DNA of 64,000 bases from Planococcus citri (taxonomy: Eukaryota; Arthropoda; Insecta; Hemiptera; Pseudococcidae). The stretch is from assembly GCF_950023065.1 (NCBI RefSeq), contig NC_088677.1:22527230-22591229 (forward strand), in the 5' to 3' direction. How positions within the stretch are numbered: the first letter of the stretch is position 1; every line of letters begins with the position of its first letter. Of this stretch, positions 37,660 to 48,544 are shown piece after piece. The notes below the pieces were generated by a model. That model was not told where the DNA came from and made no database searches. It saw nothing but the letters and a program-made list of their open reading frames with translations. A program made the translations under genes and the position numbers.

Positions 37660-37950
37660 GATTAAGTATTTACTTGAAGTACATAGAGATCAATTAGAAA
37701 CAAAATTTAAAGCTGAAGCTTAACTGAGTCTGAAGCTGAATAAAATTTTTCAGTTTTTGAATTATAATCATTATCATAGCAGTACGTTTTAAGAGGAACG
37801 AGTGCAATGTGCATTTTTTCGGCCACCTTCGGATTCGTTCGGAGTATCTTCGTTGGACTTGCTTATTAGTTTTTTTCTCAGCAGTATCATCATTTCGCTT
37901 AATTGAATTCTCTAAATTTTTTTCCTAAAATTACCTTGAGTTGAGTATCG
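37660..37950. promoter_or_regulatory. Upstream region of MRGBP
   Basis: Short unique sequence 5' of the MRGBP start and before the repeat tract. It presumably holds the 5' UTR and promoter; no core element was identified. Confidence 0.3.
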
Positions 37951-39060
37951 CTTTTGCCAGAAAGTATCAAAAATTCTCGCTTTTTCATTGACAAATATTG
38001 TTACTTTTTCAAAAAAATGGCCAAGAATTGTCCCATGTTTTTGCAAAAAATTCCAAAAAGTTCTACTTTTTTATCGAAATTGTCCAAAATTCTCGCCTCT
38101 TTTTACCAAAATTGCGAAAAATTATACTTTTTTTCCAATAAATGCCATAAAATTCTGCTTCTCGCTATTTGCTATTTGCCAAAAATTGGAAAAAACTTTC
38201 GCTTTCTAGCAAAGTTGCTAAAAAAATTTATATTCTCTGAAAATGAAAATGTTAAAGTCTTTATTTTTTATTAAAGTTGTCCAATTTTGCTTTCTTGCCG
38301 AAAACAGCCAAAAAAGCCTTTTTTTGCTAAAATTGAAGAAGTTTTGTTGTTTGTAAAAAAATTTCAATAAAAATGACAAAAAATTTTTGATTTTCAGCAA
38401 AATTGTTATAAATTGCCAACGTTTTGCAGAAAATTCCAGTAAGTTTTTTTATTTTCCAAAAATTATTTAGGAGTGTTTTTTTTGACAAGAACTGCGAATA
38501 TTGTTAGTCTTAGGTATCTATTGCTTTTTGCCAACAATTAATGAAAGTTCATTTTTTTTTAAAAATGACAAAAATGTTTACTTTCTAGCCAAAAAAAAAC
38601 TAATTTTTTGGGAAAAAATCCAAAAGTTTAGTCTCACATTTTTTTTCAAAAACTGTTCAAGTCTAGCTATTTTGAACGATTTGGAGACCCTGTACCTAAC
38701 AAGACTTTTGAAAACTTTGAAAAAAAAACACCAATTTCTAAAATTTCCTGAGCAAAAAACATTCGTGATTTAAATTTTTCTTAGTCAGAAAGAACTGAAA
38801 GAAGACTCTGGGTATTTACATTTTATAATACAAAAACTTTCACTTGCATTGTTTTTTTTTCTTGGTCAGAAACAGAACTGCTAAAAAGTATCACTTTTTT
38901 CCCAATTCCTAAACTGTCCATGATTTTCGCTAAGATTTCCAATGTCTTGCTTTTTGCCAAAAATTGTTTGTTTTTTTGGCAGAAATTTCAAAAATTTCCC
39001 TTTGTTGCCAAAGTTGGTCCAACTCTTCGAATCCAGAACATTTTCAATTTGTTGTTTTAG
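37951..39060. repeat. Degenerate ~30-bp repeat tract (GCCAAAAATTG / TCTCGCTTTTT words)
   Basis: About 1.1 kb made of loosely repeated TTTTTGCCAAAAATTG and AATTCTCGCTTTTT words at spacings near 30-45 bp. The same style of tract occurs at 51170-52700 and about 16060-16700. ORFs here are low complexity and not genes. Confidence 0.6.
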
Positions 39061-39191
39061 TCATTTTCAGATTAAAATATTTTTAATATATTTCTTTTTG
39101 GGGATGGGGAGGAAGGGGGGGGTGATCTGATCACGAATGAATGTTTTTGTAATAATATTCGACGGATCTTTTTCCTCAATTTCATAACGAC

Positions 39192-41384
39192 AAAGAGCCT
39201 TTCCGGGTAAGATAGTGAAATCGGCACTTTCACCGATTTGGTTGAAACTCACCCAAAATGTTAGTTTGGATGTAAAACCATCCCAAAAAAATTTTTGAGC
39301 CGGCCCCCCCACCCCCGCCTGAGAAATGTGCTCATACGTGCGCAAAATTCAAAATTCCCGTTCTCCGGAGGGGGTGGTCCAAAAATTTTGAAACTTTCAC
39401 ATAAGATAGTCACTAGGTAGGTGCGTGTGTGGAATTTTTTTCGAAAAAAAAATTTCATATTTGGGGGGTTTTTGGGGGGGTTCAAAATTTCAAAAATTCG
39501 TAGAAAAAAAACGGGGAGGGTACACTTCGCGAAATTTTTTCAGAAATTCAGTTACACCTTTAGGTATAACATATAATTTTCCCAAGGCCCCAAAAGGGGT
39601 GCAACGTGGTCAAAAAAAAGAAAGTTTGAAAAAAAATCTGTTTTTTCAGTACTACCGCGCGTTTTGTCAACACTGTTCCACGGCACCGCCGTGAGAAAAC
39701 TTCGCCTATCGCGCGCTCTCAAACTTGGATTTTTTTTGAGAACCCTGAAATACCATAATTGCCATCAAAGGCATTTTTGGTGAATATTTTCTATGGTGGT
39801 GTGGTGAACAACAAGAGGTATACCTACAAGAATCTTCAACCCCCTCCCTTCATATTTATCCCTCAAAATTGTGTTTTTCAGCTTATTTTATGCTTTTTAC
39901 TAACAATAAAAATTGCGCAGTACAATATTTCAAACACGTTTTTTGGATGTATTTTTGACCACTAGGTATCATATTTTTTTTTCGTAATTTTTGTTTTGGG
40001 GTGTCATGGTGAAGAAATGAAAAAAGGTGCCATAGCGGAGGTAAAATGAAAATTTTGGGAGAATCAAATATTAATGAATGTGGTGTCGTTTCCGCATGAT
40101 TCGATACCGCTGAGTACGAATATGACGTCAGATTTTCTGCAACACTAATCTAACCCCTCCAGAGCCTTGAGCCCCCCACCACAATTTATACTACATACAT
40201 ATTTTTTTAATATAAAGTTACTTTGATGATAATTATTTGTGTTACGCTTATCCGTGCCCTCCAAAACGTCAGCCCCCTACGGAGAGGCTGGGTATGAGCA
40301 AAACGGAATCAGATGTCTGTATTTGCGTTTGGGTCTATTGGAAATGACACCAATTTCGTGAAAGTAGCTCCATTTCAAAAATAGTGGAAATTGAGGAGGG
40401 GGCTGAGGCTATGGAGGGGACGGGTGAGTGTAAAACAAAATCAGACGCAATGTTTGTGCTCGGGAGGTTTGAACCATATAAAAACGACACAAACATAATC
40501 AAAGTATCCTAATTTCAAACATTTGTAGTAAAAATTGTGATGGGGGCTGAAGGGTGTGGAGGGGCTAGATTAGCAGAGAACCTGAAACCCTGACGTCATA
40601 TTCGTGCTCAGTGCCTCAGCGGTATCGAATCATGCGGAAACGACACATTGTACCTCGAAATTATTTTTATTGTTAGTAAAAAGCATAAAATAAGCTGAAA
40701 AACACAATTTTGAGGGATAAATATGAAGGGAGGGGGTTGAAGATTCTTGTAGGTATACCTCTTGTTGTTCACCACACCACCATAGAAAATATTCACCAAA
40801 AATGCCTTTGATGGCAATTATGGTATTTCAGGGTTCTCAAAAAAAATCCAAGTTTGAGAGCGCGCGATAGGCGAAGTTTTCTCACGGCGGTGCCGTGGAA
40901 CAGTGTTGACAAAACGCGCGGTAGTACTGAAAAAACAGATTTTTTTTCAAACTTTCTTTTTTTTGACCACGTTGCACCCCTTTTGGGGCCTTGGGAAAAT
41001 TATATGTTATACCTAAAGGTGTAACTGAATTTCTGAAAAAATTTCGCGAAGTGTACCCTCCCCGTTTTTTTTCTACGAATTTTTGAAATTTTGAACCCCC
41101 CCAAAAACCCCCCAAATATGAAATTTTTTTTTCGAAAAAAATTCCACACACGCACCTACCTAGTGACTATCTTATGTGAAAGTTTCAAAATTTTTGGACC
41201 ACCCCCTCCGGAGAACGGGAATTTTGAATTTTGCGCACGTATGAGCACATTTCTCAGGCGGGGGTGGGGGGGCCGGCTCAAAAATTTTTTTGGGATGGTT
41301 TTACATCCAAACTAACATTTTGGGTGAGTTTCAACCAAATCGGTGAGAGTGCCGATTTCACTATCTTACCCGGAAAGGCTCTTT
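39192..41384. mobile_element. Near-perfect 2.2-kb palindromic foldback element
   Basis: Left arm 39192-39913 and right arm 40663-41384 are each 722 bp and inverted. Reading the two shows very few differences; one T/C change near the outer end is clear. Ends are AAAGAGCCTTTCCGGG and its reverse complement. A second inverted pair lies inside (about 40083-40190 and 40533-40648, GTGTCGTTTCCGCATGATTC). A 150-bp piece next to the left arm has no partner. The same 89-aa ORF occurs in both arms in mirrored position; it is low complexity and probably not coding. No clear target duplication is visible. Confidence 0.88.
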
Positions 41385-42188
41385 ATGTCATTTTCCATCT
41401 CGACGGGGCGCAGCGGAAATAAACATTTTTCCACAACATGACGATGTAAAAAAATCACATCAATCAACTCATTAATTTTTCATGATGCACCTTTTTACAT
41501 CACGTTGCAGAAAATAAAAATTTTCTTATTCCGGCATTGATGTAAAAATTACACCAACTTGATGGTCAGTTCAAAGATCTTTATATAGTTGAGAGATCAA
41601 AATGATCAAAATGATCAAATCAATATCGAGATGAAGAAATTCAAACATTATTTTATATTTTTTTTATTTTTGTTTACAGTATAAAATAATAACACAAAAA
41701 AATGACTTCTGAATCAAATTTGTCTACAATATTACAATCCACAATAATAAAAAAATATTCCATCGCTGAAGAAAAATATAATTATTGCTACGAAATTAAA
41801 AATAAATACTTTCTAGATAGGCACTTCAAGTTCAATATTTAATATACATATGTACCTACAAATCTAATTTCATTTTCAATCAAATTATATTGAAAACTTC
41901 TACAATACTGACGTATAATTCGTAGCATCAAAATGAAAAAATGAAATTCATACTCAACTTACGATATAATAATAAAAAAAAAAAAAAAAAAAAAAACACT
42001 GAAAATCAATTTCATCAACTCGATCAAATTTTTAAAAAAAAGTTATTACCTAATTTAAAATTAAAACAATCGTACTTGACTTAGGCTGCACAATGTTCTG
42101 TCACTCTCGTTTACATTTCACATACTTATACGTATCGCAATTGGATTGCAAAATAAGGAACATTCGATTTAAAAATATTTTGAAGTAA
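41385..42188. other. Likely 3' UTR of the unrecognised gene
   Basis: AT-rich sequence downstream of the stop at 42189-42191 on the minus strand. Minus-strand AATAAA is present near 41655. A run of A lies at about 41972-41994. No other gene is seen. Confidence 0.4.
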
Positions 42189-44361
42189 TCAGAGAGTTCG
42201 TTTTTTCGGTTGACGTTTCCTTGGTATAGTTGCACTATTTCCAAGCGGAGCTAGAACCTGAAAAAAATAATAATTTTACTCAAAATAGTTCGAGGATAAT
42301 GTATGTATGTACTTCGTAGTACTCTGTATCCATATGAGCTAGGTAGGGTTATGGGTGATAAATAATAATGTTAAATCAAACCAGATGGATCGAATACCTT
42401 CGGCTTATTTTTAATTGATTATGATAACATAAAGTTTGTAAGTAGGAAGAGGGAGAGAAACACTTTGAAGTTTTCAATTAGATATCTTGATACACTTCAG
42501 TCTTATTATTTTGTTAATCCTTAAGAATTCTTACACCGAAATTTCAAGTTACTCGTAGGTACTCGAGTTGAAATAACGCTCACGATTTCAACGCATATGA
42601 TAGGAAGTAAAATTCAGCACAAAGGCGAACACACATAAGCTGCATTAAAATAAACGAATTACGACAATTGATAGGTAATTAAACATTTTGGCTAGGAAAT
42701 GTTGAAACATACAACCGTATTAGAGAATCACAAACAAAGGCTATAATTCCAAAGATGGACGGGTTATTATAAATGGCAGAAAGCTGCACACAGATTTCAT
42801 AGGGAAAATTACCGATTTCCGGTCATCATCGAATATGTATCGTAACATGAACTTCACAAAGCTCAAAACAGCTACAGTAGATCGATCTCAGTTCACCGTA
42901 TTATACGAAGAAGTAGTCGACATGCTATCATCCGACGATCCATCAATCGTTTCCGATCGTACAGAATACGTATCATCGTTATCGTGTTTCCAAGGAGTTA
43001 GTAATTCTCTACTTTTCGATAAAAATTGATGTATTTTCGATTTCTGCTGAAGATGATGTTTCCTCGACCTGAGATTATAAGGTGCCAAATAATCGACATC
43101 CGCAGCGGACGAAGAGTTTACAGAAATCGACGGTATGTTGGGAGGTTTCGGTGCGTTATTCCTTTTACGACGAGGTCTTTTTTTTGGCGCAGTAGGTGAT
43201 TGAGTCGACGAGGAATTTGTATTGATGAAAGACCAGTTACTGGCTGGTTCGAGATTCGAGATATTTGGCGAAGAATTGGATTTCTTTATGTCAGCTGGAG
43301 ATGAGGAGTCGTTGGAGATCTTCATGTTGAGGAAATTATCGCAGATATTGGATTCGTTGAAGTTAAATAATGCAGGTGTAGGAGGAGGCATTAGGTAATT
43401 TGTTTTTGACATTGACGAGTAGTAGAGATAGGATGGATAGGGATGGTTTTGCGGTGACAGGAAAGGGTAATAAGAATAAGATGGATTGGTTGAGATCAGT
43501 TCCAAGTTTTCTGAAGCCTTTGTGGGTATAAAACAATGAAAAATTTGAGTATCTAGGCCTACTATTATGTTCTAGATCAGATCAGATGAGGATATTTTTT
43601 AGATTTATCCAATTTGATTCGAACTAATCTAATCACATCAAATTCAAAGTTCTCATTCAATTATAATAGATTAGATAATTTCCAATTATTCAACGTGTTT
43701 CGAAAAACTAATACAAATGGAATCATGATCCATATTCGTTGAAACTATATAAATGATTACCTACCTGACGATTACTTCTTCTAGGTCTCAGATTCGAGCT
43801 CACATTTTTACAGTCTTCTTCTAGAGCCATACTCTCCGACGATAATTTCCTCGATCTCGAAATTGAATCGTGGCTAAGGATTAATTTTTTTAAAGTGAAT
43901 TAACAATATAAATATTGTGTAAATATTTTGAAGATCATATAAAGTATGGATAGGTATCTACTATTGTTTCTCGTAGATAACTTACATGTGTATATTTGAG
44001 TCTTCCTCCATCATTCGAAGATTTGTTTCTCTTCCAGCGCTTATCATCTTCGTTTCGTTCATTTCAACATCTATTTAAATAGGTGAATAAAACATAATAA
44101 TTATCATAGAAAATTTGGAACGAATAATGCATTAAGAAATATGAATTTAGGAACAAGTGATAAAAGATCTTCGTAATACTATTGAAAGATTATCTGAATC
44201 GGATTTCAAAGCACGAACTCACTTTGAAAGTTGTTTCTGCAGTCTTCTTTCCTCTTGGTATTTTTTCTTTTGTCTACGGTAGTATCAGTCATATCAGCGT
44301 CAGTTACGAGGTCATTCAAGCTATAACTTTTCTTCAATTGGAAAAGTATCCCAGATCCTCC
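42189..44361 (-). CDS. Uncharacterised basic, Ser/Asn-rich protein (5' incomplete)
   Basis: Five exons join in frame: 44361-44223, 44070-43986, 43873-43761, 43510-42897 and 42257-42189, giving 339 residues to the stop. The 5' part is missing; the first exon listed opens at an acceptor in phase 0, so earlier exons should lie at higher coordinates, perhaps beyond the GATC array. I do not recognise the family. Visible features are basic patches (KRKNTKRK, LRPRRSNR, KKRPRRKR, NLRSRKHH, RKRQPKKR) that could be nuclear localisation or nucleic-acid contact signals, a Tyr/Pro-rich stretch (YSYYPF...YPSYLYYSS) and a Ser/Asn-rich middle. The last exon encodes 22 residues ending PKKRTL. The donor at 43760-43759 was chosen over an overlapping CAG/GTAGGT site because only it keeps the frame open. 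A coding gene is likely; its function is unknown. Confidence 0.6.
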
Positions 44362-44449
44362 CTTGAAACAAAGAAAATTTAATTATTCGAGTAAAATATT
44401 GGGTAATTAATATTATGATGGCAATGGTAGGTATCTGATACTTGAAGTG

Positions 44450-47380
44450 ATAGGTTGCTACCAGGTGCTATTTCACTCAGTGCAAAATGATTGAATTTGA
44501 TCAGGATTGATCAGATCAGATCTGGGCATTACCTAGATTCAAATTTGATACAACGAGATATATTTTGATTAAATTTGATAGCAATCCTGCTTAATCAGAT
44601 CAGCTTCAGGTATCCTTTGGATATAATTTGATTGGACCAGATCTAATCAGTTTTGATCGGATGATCATATTTGATGACAAGATTTGATCAGATCAGATCA
44701 GATCAGATAAGCAGTCTATTTAATCAGATCAGATCTAAATAGGTAGGTAATTTGATTTGATTCAACCACATCTAATCAGACCTGATCAGATCAGATACCG
44801 TGGAGACCCATTCAGTCAGACCACATCTACACATTCTCTAGTTTTAATTTGTTCTAAAAATAAAGAAATTTTATTTCACAATATTCTGTTCCACTTTTAA
44901 CAACCTGGAAAAAAAGATTTCAGACTTTTGAAAACTGAAAAAAATCACCAAATTCTGAAATTTTGATTTCAGATCAGATCACGATTTTTTCTGGAAGTGG
45001 ATCCAATTTGGTTCGACCTGATCTGATCAGATCAAATTATTATGATAAAAGAGCTAAGTACCTATTTAATCAGCTTAGAGATCCAGAAATTCCTGAATCC
45101 AATTCGAATTTAATTTAAACAGATCCAATCAGACCTGATAAGACCAAATTTTTGATAGGATTTCATTTGATCAGATCAGATTCAGACGTTCTCTGGAGTC
45201 TGGATCAAATTCGATTTGGCGTGGTCTGATCACATCAAATTGATTGTTTATTAGATTTCATCGAACTTTTTTCAATAGGATTTGATCAGAGCAAATTTTT
45301 GATCAGATTTGATCACATGACATTATAATTTTCTGAACCAAATTAGATCAGATATCAGATCACATTTTTTATTAGATTAGAATGATTTGACCAGATCAAA
45401 TTTTTCAACTTTTGTATGTATTATATTTCATCAGAAGAAATTTTTGCATTGAAGTAGATCAGATCAAATTTGATCAGGTCACATTTTTTATTATATTTAA
45501 TCAGATCAAATTTTTGATTAGACTTCATAGATCAAATTTTTTAATTAGATTTCGCCAGAAGAAATTTTGATTAGATCAAATTCAGGATCAGATTTGATCA
45601 AATGAAATCTTTTATTACATTTGATCACATCAAATTGATCAAATATTTTGATTAGATTTAATCAGAGCAAATTTATGATCAGATGACATTAGGGCCTATT
45701 TTTGAATCAAATTTGATCAGATCATATTTTTTATTACATTAGATTAGATTTGACCAGATCAAATCAAATTTTTGATTATATTTCATCAGACAAAATTTTC
45801 GCTTTGATTGATTAATTACTTAGATCTAATTTAGTATCAGATTTGATCAGGTCACATTTTTTATTATTTTGATCAGATAATTGGACTTCATCCATTCAAT
45901 TTTTCATTTTTGATTAGATTTCATCTAAAGAAATTTTAATCAAGTAGATCAAATTCAAGATCAGATTTGATTAAACAAAATCTTTTATTCGATTTGATCA
46001 CATCAAATTTTTGATTAGATGTAATCAGAACAAATTTTTAATCAGAGTTTATTTTGAATCAGATCTAATTAGATCAAATTTTTTATTAGAATGATGTTGA
46101 GCAGATTGAATTTCTGATTATATTTCATCAGAACATATTTTTGATTAGACTTCAACTTCAACTTCATGGATCAGATGTTGTCATTTGATTTGATCTGATC
46201 AAGTTTTTGATTAGAGATTTGATCAAAACAAATTTTTCCAAGTATTAGATTTATCGATCACAATTTTTGATTGGATTTGATCACATCAAATTTTCAATTG
46301 AATTCCATGATTAGATGAAATCAGAACAAATTTTTGATTAGATCACATTTTGAATCAGAATTGATTAGGTCAAATTTTTTGATTGGATTCGATCAAATTT
46401 TTAATGCTTGGATTTTCATCAATCAAATTTTTTGATTAGATTTCATCAGAAGAAATTCTGATTAGATCTAATTCAGAATCAGATTTGATCAAACAAAATC
46501 TTTTATTCGATTCAATCACAGCAAGTTTTTGATTAGATAATCATAATTTTTTTTGATCAGATCAAATTTTGAACCAGATTTGATCAGATTCATTTTTTTA
46601 TTAGATTTTGACCATATTAAATTTTTGATTAGATTGATCAGATCAAATGTTTTATTAGATTAATAGATTTCATAGATCAGATGTTTTCATTTGATTTGAT
46701 AAGATCAAATTCTTGATTGGATTTGATCTATATTTGATCATATTATGAAATTTTTAATTAGATTTCATCAACTACCTAAATATTTTGATCACATGTAATC
46801 AAAACAAATTTCTGATTAGATAACATTTTGAATCAGATTTGATCAGATCACATTTTATATTAGATTTTTACCAGATAACATTTTTGATTACCTATATTTG
46901 ATCAAAACAAATTTTTCATTAGATTTTATCGATCAAATTTTTTGGTTGGATTTGATCAGATCAAATTTTTAATTGAATTTCATCAACCAAATATTTTGAT
47001 TAGATTTAATCAGAACAAATTTTCTATTAGATGTGACCAGATCAAATTTTTGACTACACATATTTCATCAGACAACATTTTTGCTTTGATTGATCAGATC
47101 AAATTTAGGATCAGATTTGATTAGGTCACATTTTTGATTATATTTTATCAGAAGAAATTGTTGATTAGATTGATCAGATTTAATCAGATGAAATCTTTTA
47201 TTACATTTGATCAGATCAAAATTTTTATTAGATTTCAACGAACAAATTTTTTGAAATTTTGATTACATTTAATTTAATCAGATCAAATTTTTGATTAGAT
47301 TTCATTGATCAAATTTTTGATTATATTTGATCAGATCAAACAAATTTTCAAAGATCTGAATTTTGATCAGATATAAAAAT
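44450..47380. repeat. Long degenerate array of GATCAGATCAAATTT words
   Basis: About 2.9 kb are filled with variants of TTTGATCAGATCAAATTTTTGATTAGATTT at irregular 25-50 bp spacing. Many units contain the palindrome TGATCA. There is no coding potential. It lies 5' of the known exons of the 42189-44361 gene and may be within one of its introns. Confidence 0.88.
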
Positions 47381-48544
47381 TTGGTAGGCAAAGGTGAAAA
47401 TTCCAATGGGTTGCAGGAAGGTGGTACTCCCCTCCTCAATCACTTTCTAAAAATTTGTCAAATTTTCACAAATTGATTAGTTACATTTTGTTTAATATTA
47501 AAAAATGTTACAACTCGAGTGAAATTTTTAAAAAATAAAGTAGAATTTAAAATGTGACCACAAAAACTAGCCAATTTTATACCTAATTTTAATGACCTCA
47601 ATAAAACTTTTTCAAAAAATCAGAAAAATTGATTTATGAAATTCCCTAATGATTTAGATGAAATTTTGCCTCAGTTTTGAGATATTGTCCCAATATTTTA
47701 AAAAACGTTTGAAAATTGACTAAATTCAGTAAAAAAAAAAAAGGAAAAGTTAAATGTTGAAATCAGAGCGTCAATTTTTTTATTCGACCATATCTTTTAT
47801 CTTCCTGTGCTTGGGATAAAAAAGCAAAAATCCTTCATATTCTACCAACGTCGTTATTACAAGAAAATATGATTTTTTTTCGCAGATGTAAAAATTACCG
47901 CAGTGAAACTCTCAAATTAATCGTGTTCGGTATCAGAGCATGAAAAATAGCATAATTTGAGTTGGCGTTGATAAGTAATTGTTACGTAGTTAGATTGTTA
48001 TTTCGTGAAGAAAACAGCAATTAAGGAGCGTAATAAACGATTAGGTAGATAGGTACCTGAAATATTGTGGATATCCGTATCTACCAGAGTATTTTACCAG
48101 TGAAATGAAATAAAATACAAAAATATCGTGCATAAAAATCATAACGAATATCTCTGTTCAACACAACAAAAGTTACACAGAACCAAACTCATGCGACACA
48201 TCAAAGTCCAAATAAGAAAAACCATCACACCTTTGTTGTAAAATCACGATAAAAATTATTTTATTACAAAATTACACAAAATCTATTTTACGAAAATAAT
48301 CACAATAAAATAACACAGTTGACTGTTCGTTAGAGATATTAAAAAAGGAAGAAAAAAAACACACATAAACATTAAACTTACAGCCTTAAAAACTCAGTTC
48401 GACTGAAAGGAAAATTCTATCCACAATACGACTAACTAATATCTCATCGATCACTACATATAATAATATAAGACCCTGCGCAATTAAAATGAAAGGAAGA
48501 CTACAGAGATCTTTTTTTAAAAAAGAATTTTTAAAACAAAATTT
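47381..48544. other. Non-coding stretch; REEP 3' UTR at the right side
   Basis: No exon, RNA gene or ordered repeat was recognised. The right-hand part, next to the REEP stop at 48545, is its probable 3' UTR; minus-strand AATAAA is present near 48257. First exons of the neighbouring unrecognised gene could be hidden here, but I could not place one. Confidence 0.35.

Noticed and set aside
39425..41151. Identical 89-aa ORFs in the two arms of the palindrome as a duplicated gene
   Set aside because: They are the same DNA read in mirrored positions; the protein is low complexity with Gly/Lys/Phe runs from homopolymers and shows no domain.
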